From an uncultured Bryobacterales bacterium (GTDB lineage Bacteria > Acidobacteriota > Terriglobia > Bryobacterales > UBA6623): a stretch of 16,296 nucleotides of DNA. Location: NCBI GenBank assembly GCA_946887065.1, contig CAMPKL010000018.1, positions 1 to 16,296 on the forward strand. The letters are read 5' to 3'. The notes beneath the pieces were generated by a model, which had not been told where the DNA came from, did not search any database, and was given only the letters and a program-made list of their open reading frames with translations. Below, in pieces: positions 7,768 to 13,202 of the stretch (the stretch's first letter is position 1; each line of letters begins with the position of its first letter). The translations under genes were made by a program, and so were the position numbers.

Positions 7768-7787
7768 TCGGTTGTCGCCTGACGACC

Positions 7788-9302
7788 ATGCCGCTCATTC
7801 TCGCTTTATTGGTGCTGGCGCTACCGTTTACGGCGACGGCGACCGAGCCTGAGTTAGAGAACTCCGTCCGCACTCTGACTGAAGTTTTCGCCGCCCTGGA
7901 AGAAAACCTCGCCGATCCCTTCAGCGCAGAGGAAGCGCTGTATCAGGGCGCCTTGCCCGCGATGGTCAGGAGGCTGGACCCTCACTCAGCGTTTCTGGAC
8001 CCGCAGCAGTTCGACTCGCTCAAACAAATGCAACGCTCCACCGACACGGGCTTCGGCAGCGTCGTGTCGGTCACGCCGGGCCGCGTCGTCGTATTGCAGA
8101 CACTGGCAGGGAGTCCTTCCGCTCGCTCAGGGTTGACTCCAGGGGATGAGTTTGCGGTGGTGAACGGTTACCCATTGGCTCAGTTGAACATGGATCAATT
8201 GGCCGCGTTGCTGTCGCAATCCCGTCGACAGAAGGTGGAGTTGCTGATTAAGCGGCCGAATTTTCCGCGGTTGATTCCTGTGGTCCTAACCCCCGAAGAG
8301 GTGGCCGACCCGAGCGTACCGTTGCGGTTTTTAATGAAGGACAAGGTCGCATATATCAAAATTGCCAGTTTTGAACACTCGACGGACCAAGAGTTGCGAG
8401 ATGCGATCGATCGGCTCGGCGGCGAATCGCTTGAAGGCGTCGTGCTGGATATGCGCAAGAATCCGGGCGGCTCGGTCGAGTCGGCCGTGCGCCTGGCGGC
8501 GATGTTTCTGGAGCCGAATCAACGGGTACTGTGGATCCAGGGCAAAGACGGTCCCCAGGATGAGGTGCGCGTGCCGGAGGGCAACCAGCCTTATCGTTTC
8601 CCGCTGGCGATCCTGGTCGATGAGCGTACAGCGAGCGCGGCGGAACTGGTCACCGGGGCTCTGCAGGATCACGACCGCGCGGTGGTGGTCGGGCAACCCA
8701 GTTTCGGCAAGGGTCTGGTGCAGAGCGTATTCGAACTGTCGGAGAAAGCCGGACTTGCCCTCACGACGGCGCATTATCTGTCGCCGAGCGGCCGGCCTAT
8801 CCAGAAACCTTTTGCCGATTGCAGTTCGTACGAACTAAGCGAATGCGGAGACTCCGAAGAACAGGCTCGGACTTATACCACCGATGCCGGCAAACCAATC
8901 CCGGGCGGGGGAGGAATTCGTCCCGATCAAGTTGTGGGTCCCAAACTCTTTCCGCCGTTTCAAGGCTTGCTGAAATCCTCGGGCGTGCTGCTTGATTTTG
9001 CCCAGGAGTACATCCGCGGGAAAAAGATCCCGGACGATTTCAAGGTCACGTCGAGTGTGTTGGACCAGTTTCAGTTGTACTTGTCAGAGCGCGGCGGACG
9101 CCCGGCTCTGGACGTCTGGACTGCCAATGTCGAGTTCATCCGCTACAGCTTGGAGCAGGAGATCGTCACTTTGTCTTTAGGCGTCGACCGGGGCGAGCAG
9201 ATTGAATTGATGCACGATCCGCAGGTGCTGGCGGCATTGACGGCGGTATCGGCAGCAGCCCCAAGAACTAAGCGTCTAGAAGACGTCCCGTCGCAACCGT
9301 AA
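7788..9302 (+). CDS. S41-family C-terminal-processing-type protease with PDZ domain
   Basis: A 504-residue periplasmic serine protease. MPLILALLVLALPFTATA is a signal peptide, unusual in having no basic residue before the hydrophobic core; an in-frame TAA at 7764 rules out a longer ATG start. A PDZ domain covers about residues 85-160 (GRVVVLQTLAGSPSARSGL, GDEFAVVNGYPL). The S41 core covers about 180-350. The catalytic pair is Ser283 in DERTASAAE and Lys308 in FGKGLVQ, 25 residues apart, the spacing seen in CtpA-type enzymes. Other core marks are LDMRKNPGG and AHYLSPSGRPIQKP. A C-terminal helical extension of about 120 residues has no obvious domain. CtpA-type proteases trim or degrade envelope proteins from their C-termini. 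The gene follows the matrixin by 27 bases and overlaps the convergent PhzF gene by 35. Confidence 0.93.
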   Translation: MPLILALLVLALPFTATATEPELENSVRTLTEVFAALEENLADPFSAEEALYQGALPAMVRRLDPHSAFLDPQQFDSLKQMQRSTDTGFGSVVSVTPGRVVVLQTLAGSPSARSGLTPGDEFAVVNGYPLAQLNMDQLAALLSQSRRQKVELLIKRPNFPRLIPVVLTPEEVADPSVPLRFLMKDKVAYIKIASFEHSTDQELRDAIDRLGGESLEGVVLDMRKNPGGSVESAVRLAAMFLEPNQRVLWIQGKDGPQDEVRVPEGNQPYRFPLAILVDERTASAAELVTGALQDHDRAVVVGQPSFGKGLVQSVFELSEKAGLALTTAHYLSPSGRPIQKPFADCSSYELSECGDSEEQARTYTTDAGKPIPGGGGIRPDQVVGPKLFPPFQGLLKSSGVLLDFAQEYIRGKKIPDDFKVTSSVLDQFQLYLSERGGRPALDVWTANVEFIRYSLEQEIVTLSLGVDRGEQIELMHDPQVLAALTAVSAAAPRTKRLEDVPSQP

Positions 9303-10065
9303 CGGCTTGCCCTTCCAAGCAGACGCGAGTTTCTTGGACCATGAGGCGCAGCACTCCGCCGCGCGCCGATGCCTGGTAGGCGAGCAGTCGGGTCTTGCCG
9401 AGTTTTCGAGACCAGTAGGGACCCAAACAGCAGTGGGCGGAGCCGGTCACTGGATCTTCGTTGATTCCTGACTGCGGCGCGAAGAATCGCGAGACGAAGT
9501 CATAGGGCCGGGCTGCCGCTTTCGCAGTCACGATGACTCCTCGAACGGGGTATTGGGCGAGTGCCGGCAAGTTGGGTTCGATTGCCCGTAGAGCTTCCTC
9601 GGAGGCGACTTCGACGAGCAGATCGAAAGAACTCCTGCCCGTCCAAAGGACCGCGGCGCCGAGCGCCTGCGCGAGTCCATCGGGTGACTTCTGTTCGGTG
9701 GCGGGAGTTGCCGGAAAGTCGAGACGAATCCAGCCGTCGTGTCTTTCGGCAATCAACAAGCCGCTGCGAGTGTGAAAGCGCACGGTTTCCAGCGGGTCCA
9801 ACTGCCCGCTCGTCCAGAGCCAATGTGCGCAGGCCAGGGTTGGGTGCCCGGCGAGGTCCACCTCGATTGCAGGAGTAAACCAACGAAGGTGGTAGCCGTC
9901 CTCTGAGCGGACGAGGAACGCGGTCTCCGGCTGATTCATCTCCGAGGCGACCGCTTGCATCCACTCCGCCGGGCGAGCTTTGGGCAGAAGAACAACGACC
10001 GCGGGATTTCCTCGGAAAGGCGTCTCTGTGAACGCGTCGATGAGCGCATACTCCAAGCCCATCAA
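9268..10065 (-). CDS. PhzF-family isomerase/epimerase-like protein
   Basis: A 265-residue cytosolic protein of the PhzF/diaminopimelate-epimerase fold. Family marks are the N-terminal IDAFTETPFRGNPAVVV, the catalytic-type Glu47 in NQPETAFL, GHPTLACAHW with His74, NEDPVTGSAHC (Asp204 to His211) near the substrate pocket, and a late SARGG. Length is normal for the family (260-300). PhzF itself isomerises trans-2,3-dihydro-3-hydroxyanthranilate in phenazine synthesis. No phenazine gene is near, and most relatives like this have no known substrate. The start is one of two adjacent ATGs (10065 or 10062), neither with a clear ribosome binding site. It lies 38 bases downstream of the orphan gene on the same strand, so the two may be cotranscribed. 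Confidence 0.93.
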   Translation of the reverse strand: MMGLEYALIDAFTETPFRGNPAVVVLLPKARPAEWMQAVASEMNQPETAFLVRSEDGYHLRWFTPAIEVDLAGHPTLACAHWLWTSGQLDPLETVRFHTRSGLLIAERHDGWIRLDFPATPATEQKSPDGLAQALGAAVLWTGRSSFDLLVEVASEEALRAIEPNLPALAQYPVRGVIVTAKAAARPYDFVSRFFAPQSGINEDPVTGSAHCCLGPYWSRKLGKTRLLAYQASARGGVLRLMVQETRVCLEGQAVTVATGRLLDA

Positions 10066-10103
10066 CCAAGGCTAGCAAGACCGCACTTGGACTTGGAGGG
10101 CAC

Positions 10104-10715
10104 TCAAACTTCGCGAATCTCGGTTCCCGTTACAAAAAACCGGAACCGCTCAGGCGGCAAACACGCAGTCTTGTCTCCCGAGGTGCGCGCCCAAGCGTCG
10201 AAGGCGCTGGCGGCGAGTGACGTATTGAGGAAGAACAGATACTTCTCGGAGAAGAACTGGATAGGCGGAGGTTGGCGAAAAGTGAGCCGGTACCCCATCG
10301 CGTTCTCCAGGTCTATGTTGCCGTGTGGGACGCGCTTGTCTTCGAGCAGTCGCACAAAGCTGGCACGGCTGGCGTGCGGCCAGATATCGGGAGACAGCAG
10401 CGGCCGCAAGTTCGGCCTCGCCTGGAAAGTGGTCTCACATTGGCGGATCCACTCAGAGATGGACTCGCCCCAGTACCAGTGTTCAAGGAAGGCGGAATAG
10501 TGTTCGGCTAGGTTGATGGCTAGCCCAACCCGTCGATCGAGCGAATCTGAATGTTGATCGTCGATAATCGCGTCGCGATCGATGATCTGTTGCGCGACGG
10601 CGATTACGTCGTGGAGCGACTTCGACGGACGGTGGTCCCTGAGAAGCAAGGGCGGCAAATCGTGGACTTGCCCGCCGGGAATATCGACGTAATCTCGATT
10701 ACCCAAGGTCTGCAT
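10104..10715 (-). CDS. Hypothetical protein, family not recognised
   Basis: A 203-residue protein without a signal peptide or membrane segment. The start is secure: AAGGAGG (10721-10727) lies five bases before the ATG. The N-terminal half is polar and helical (PSKSLHDVIAVAQQIIDRD). The middle is rich in aromatic residues (EHYSAFLEHWYWGESISEW, ENAMGYRLTFRQPPP), and the C-terminus contains SEKYLFFLNTSLAASAFDAW and FRFFVTGTEIREV. It has two Cys and eight His residues but no metal motif that I know. Composition resembles its neighbours, so there is no sign of recent transfer. It precedes the PhzF gene by 38 bases on the same strand and follows the FmdB gene by 163, so an operon with PhzF is plausible. 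I assign no function. Confidence 0.75.
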   Translation of the reverse strand: MQTLGNRDYVDIPGGQVHDLPPLLLRDHRPSKSLHDVIAVAQQIIDRDAIIDDQHSDSLDRRVGLAINLAEHYSAFLEHWYWGESISEWIRQCETTFQARPNLRPLLSPDIWPHASRASFVRLLEDKRVPHGNIDLENAMGYRLTFRQPPPIQFFSEKYLFFLNTSLAASAFDAWARTSGDKTACLPPERFRFFVTGTEIREV

Positions 10716-10720
10716 GCCGT

Positions 10721-10727
10721 CCTCCTT
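10721..10727 (-). promoter_or_regulatory. Perfect Shine-Dalgarno AAGGAGG of the 203-residue orphan
   Basis: AAGGAGG on the minus strand with five bases to the ATG at 10715. It is the strongest ribosome binding site in the window and fixes this start. Several neighbouring genes have none. Confidence 0.85.
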
Positions 10728-10878
10728 ACCCGCGTTGCGGCGGGCATCAAGTTAGACGCCAACGGGCGTGGCCCGCGTTTCGTCTCCGTGGTGCGATCTT
10801 GTAACGTCTTCCAGGCCCCAGCAAGAGGTCACTCTACCTAACTCATCGACTGGGAAGACCTGTGTTCCTAACCAGTAC

Positions 10879-11112
10879 TCAGTTCATAGCGCACGGGCCG
10901 GGTACGCCGCAAGTGCCGCAGAGCGGCGCGGAGGACTCGCTGAATCCGTTATTGGAGGCGCCTTCGCCGCTCAACTTCGCGGGAAAAGTTGAGATGAGCC
11001 GCTCCACTTCGCCGCCGCACTCGGGGCACTCCGGTTCGGATTGTCTACTGTTGAGGACTAGCTCTTCGAAGCGCTGAGAGCAGTCTTGGCACTTGTATTC
11101 GAAGATCGGCAT
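10879..11112 (-). CDS. FmdB-family zinc-ribbon protein
   Basis: A 77-residue protein with the standard FmdB start MPIFEYKCQDCSQRFE and zinc-ribbon cysteines Cys8, Cys11, Cys29 and Cys32. A flexible Ser/Gly-rich middle leads to a cysteine-rich tail, CGTCGVPGPCAMN (Cys65, Cys68, Cys74), typical of the acidobacterial/deltaproteobacterial type. These small proteins are called putative regulatory proteins because of an old link to formamidase/amidase genes; the actual role is unproven. No amidase gene is in the window. A TAGAAT box six bases before the ATG suggests a leaderless mRNA. The 132-residue orphan lies divergently upstream. Confidence 0.92.
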   Translation of the reverse strand: MPIFEYKCQDCSQRFEELVLNSRQSEPECPECGGEVERLISTFPAKLSGEGASNNGFSESSAPLCGTCGVPGPCAMN

Positions 11113-11118
11113 GACTTG

Positions 11119-11124
11119 ATTCTA
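11119..11124 (-). promoter_or_regulatory. Putative -10 box (TAGAAT) giving a leaderless FmdB transcript
   Basis: TAGAAT matches 5 of 6 consensus bases. Exactly six bases (CAAGTC) separate it from the ATG at 11112, placing the expected transcription start on the A of the start codon. No -35 and no Shine-Dalgarno are seen, consistent with a leaderless gene. Confidence 0.42.
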
Positions 11125-11183
11125 GCCCTTGCTAACCCTTGCCGGACTCTAAAAATCCGTCGGCGGACCGATATGGGGACTTA

Positions 11184-11582
11184 GTGTCGGCGCCTATGGT
11201 AGGACTGCAAATTGTCTCGGGAGGAGCCGAATCCCTGCACCCCGCCAAGGCTCGCCTGATTCGGGCTTTCGCTGGATTGGTCCGGCGGATGTCGCTTGAT
11301 CAAGCGATCCTCCTCTTCGGACTTCTTGAGGAATTCGAACGCGACGGTTATCTAGAGCGCGTACAGGTCCACGAGCCGCCTATCGTCAAGATCTTTGCCG
11401 AGGTCGCCAACGGGTGGGATGAGCCAGGCGCCTATGAGTTTGCCCGCGCCTGGGTTAGCACGTTAGTCGCGCGCGAGGACGGCTTTAGCTGGGATCGTGC
11501 GACTCCGGAAGAAAAAAAGAAACACCGGGCCAGCGTCATCGATGAGTTGGGCCGCCGCGGGGTACTCCCACCGCGTCGTTAG
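11184..11582 (+). CDS. Hypothetical protein, family not recognised
   Basis: A protein of about 132 residues, mostly helical, soluble, with no signal peptide or membrane segment. Helices are seen in AKARLIRAFAGLVRRMSLDQ, ILLFGLLEEFERDGYLERV and PGAYEFARAWVSTLVARE. A charged tail follows (ATPEEKKKHRASVIDEL). There are no Cys residues. The start is uncertain. GTG at 11184 has GGGGA four bases upstream and is preferred. An in-frame ATG at 11196 has no good ribosome binding site, and a TTG at 11139 would leave only 26 bases to the divergent FmdB start. Its TAG stop overlaps the TAA of the convergent aspartate kinase gene (TTAG, 11579-11582). I do not recognise the family and assign no function. 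Confidence 0.68.
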   Translation: MSAPMVGLQIVSGGAESLHPAKARLIRAFAGLVRRMSLDQAILLFGLLEEFERDGYLERVQVHEPPIVKIFAEVANGWDEPGAYEFARAWVSTLVAREDGFSWDRATPEEKKKHRASVIDELGRRGVLPPRR

Positions 11583-13030
11583 CCGACCTGTTCCCAAGTC
11601 GCCTCAAGCGGCCGGTAACCCGTACTCCCCAGGTTGCATTCCTCGTGGACGGCGCGCACGGCATCCTGCAGGCGGTCGGCTTTGACGACAATCGCAATGG
11701 TGATCTCGCTTGACCCTTGAGCGATCGCTATGATGTTGATCTGCCGAGCCGAAATAGCGGTAAACAGCCGCCCGGCTAGGCCGGCAGTACCCTTCATGCC
11801 CTCACCTACGCTCGCTAGCAGGCCCACACTGTGGTCGATTTCAAAAGGATGAACATAGCCGTGAGCCAGCTCCAAAGCGAGCTCCTCGCGCAAGCCTTCC
11901 ACGACGTCTTCGACATCTTCGGTGCGCACCAGCATGCAGAAGTTTTGCCGAAAGCTCGAGCGAGTGAGCAACAGCACTTCGGCGCGCGCCCTAGCCGTGG
12001 CGGCGAGCGCGCGAGCCATGAGCTGGGCGCCGGATTGCGTTAGGCTTACGGCCTCGATGGAGATCATCGTGACGTGCTCGAAGGAAGTGATGGCGCCGAC
12101 ATTGTGTCCTTCGCTCTTGCGGTCGCTGATTAGCGTTCCCGGCGCCTGTGGGTTGAAGCTGTTCTTGATTCGGACCGGAATGCGGTGGTCAACGAGCGGC
12201 TGCAAAGTACGGCCATGGAGAACTTTGGCCCCGTTGTAAGCGAGCTCGGCGGCTTCGTTGTAGGTGACCGACTCGAGGACTCGCGCGTCGGGGACGACCC
12301 GCGGGTCGCCGGTGAGAATTCCGTCGACATCCGTCCAGATCCAAAGCTCGGAGGCTTCTAGCGCGGCGGCGACGATTGCGGCCGAGAAATCGGAACCGCC
12401 TCGACCTAACGTAGTTCTCTCGCCCGACAAGGTCGAGCCGTTAAAGCCGGTAACGATCGGAATGATGTGGGAGTCGAGCAGGGGTCCCAGGGTCGCCCGC
12501 GCGCGATCCGCGGTCTCAGCCATCAATGGCGACGCGGCGCCGAATTCATTGTCTGTCGCGATCACTCCGGCGGCGTCTACACGGACGGCTGCAACTCCGC
12601 GGGATTGCAGAAGCTCAGCGATCAACAACGCGGATAGCTGCTCGCCGACCGTGACCGCTTCGTCGACAGCCCGAACCGGACGTTCGCGCAATAGCAGCAT
12701 CCCGCGGGCGATGCGGGAATAGCCGTCGACAATGGCTTTGATCTGATCGATGACCGGTTTTTGGCGATCTGCGGGGAGTAGCTCCCGCGCGGCAGCGACA
12801 TGCTTATCGCTTAAGGTCTGAATGCCTGTTTCGACGGCCTGCTCATCGCCTGCTTCGCCCAGCCGGAGCGTATCGAGCAGAAGATCGGTGACTTTGGACA
12901 TCGCCGAAACGACAACGACGGTCGGCCGCGATGCAGCCGTCTGCGCCGCGAGATCGGCGACACCGCGTATTCTTTCAGACGAGCCGACGCTCGTCCCGCC
13001 AAACTTCATTACGAGCAGGGAATCACCCAT
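11579..13030 (-). CDS. lysC: Aspartate kinase, monofunctional, with two C-terminal ACT domains
   Basis: A 483-residue cytosolic enzyme catalysing the ATP-dependent phosphorylation of L-aspartate, the first step towards lysine, methionine, threonine and diaminopimelate. The amino-acid kinase domain starts with VMKFGGTSVGSSERI (Lys9 and glycine loop). It continues with RGGSDFSAAI at about 209-218 and WTDVDGILTGDPRVV at about 231-245. Two ACT domains occupy about residues 314-475 (SIEAVSLTQSG, NIIAIAQGSSEITIAIVV), the site of amino-acid feedback in the family. The QGSSE signature and length resemble the kinase half of ThrA/MetL-type enzymes, but no homoserine dehydrogenase follows. The ATG at 13030 has GAGAGGA directly before it and AAGGAAGG about ten bases upstream. 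The open frame extends to 13150, but that extension does not look like protein. Confidence 0.95.
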   Translation of the reverse strand: MGDSLLVMKFGGTSVGSSERIRGVADLAAQTAASRPTVVVVSAMSKVTDLLLDTLRLGEAGDEQAVETGIQTLSDKHVAAARELLPADRQKPVIDQIKAIVDGYSRIARGMLLLRERPVRAVDEAVTVGEQLSALLIAELLQSRGVAAVRVDAAGVIATDNEFGAASPLMAETADRARATLGPLLDSHIIPIVTGFNGSTLSGERTTLGRGGSDFSAAIVAAALEASELWIWTDVDGILTGDPRVVPDARVLESVTYNEAAELAYNGAKVLHGRTLQPLVDHRIPVRIKNSFNPQAPGTLISDRKSEGHNVGAITSFEHVTMISIEAVSLTQSGAQLMARALAATARARAEVLLLTRSSFRQNFCMLVRTEDVEDVVEGLREELALELAHGYVHPFEIDHSVGLLASVGEGMKGTAGLAGRLFTAISARQINIIAIAQGSSEITIAIVVKADRLQDAVRAVHEECNLGSTGYRPLEATWEQVG

Positions 13031-13064
13031 TCCTCTCAAACCTTCCTTGCGCTGAGTAGAATTC

Positions 13065-13090
13065 GGCGGCGAATTGAACCAGGAGCCGCC
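13065..13090 (-). promoter_or_regulatory. Inverted repeats in the aspartate kinase leader
   Basis: GGCGGC (13065-13070) and GCCGCC (13085-13090) form a 6-base stem with a 14-base loop. The same GGCGGC is also the loop of a second dyad, AATTC/GAATT (13060-13064 and 13071-13075), so the two hairpins exclude each other. They lie 30-60 bases before the start, downstream of TATACT at 13109-13114. A leader switch is conceivable but unsupported beyond these pairings, and it is not a lysine riboswitch. Confidence 0.22.
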
Positions 13091-13108
13091 TCCCAAAGCG
13101 TTGATTCC

Positions 13109-13114
13109 AGTATA
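13109..13114 (-). promoter_or_regulatory. Putative -10 box (TATACT) for the aspartate kinase gene
   Basis: AGTATACT is self-complementary, so TATACT appears on both strands. On the minus strand it would give a leader of about 70 bases to the kinase gene. No -35 is evident in either direction. Confidence 0.3.
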
Positions 13115-13202
13115 CTTCACTCCCATGCGGCCTTTGTGGGGAGCGCGCATCGAGAGACGGCTGGGGGCCGCACCTAAGTAATAACTCCGGCGGGAGAGAC
13201 TT

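Noticed and set aside
10763..10775. CGGGC-GTG-GCCCG hairpin as terminator of the FmdB gene
   Set aside because: Only a 5-base stem with a 3-base loop, and no T-run follows on the minus strand.
10551..10841. Plus-strand open frame of 96 codons antisense to the 203-residue orphan
   Set aside because: Its composition looks reasonable, but the opposite frame has a perfect AAGGAGG and a longer coherent protein. No start signal is visible here.
11139..11183. TTG start at 11139 for the 132-residue orphan
   Set aside because: No ribosome binding site, and it would leave only 26 bases to the divergent FmdB start. GTG at 11184 has GGGGA upstream.
13031..13150. N-terminal extension of aspartate kinase to 13150
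   Set aside because: The extension is not like any aspartate kinase, contains a putative promoter box, and the family sequence begins right after the ATG at 13030.
13031..13202. Lysine riboswitch upstream of aspartate kinase
   Set aside because: The 172-base gap to the divergent gene is too short for the usual element plus promoter, and I do not see its conserved core pairing.
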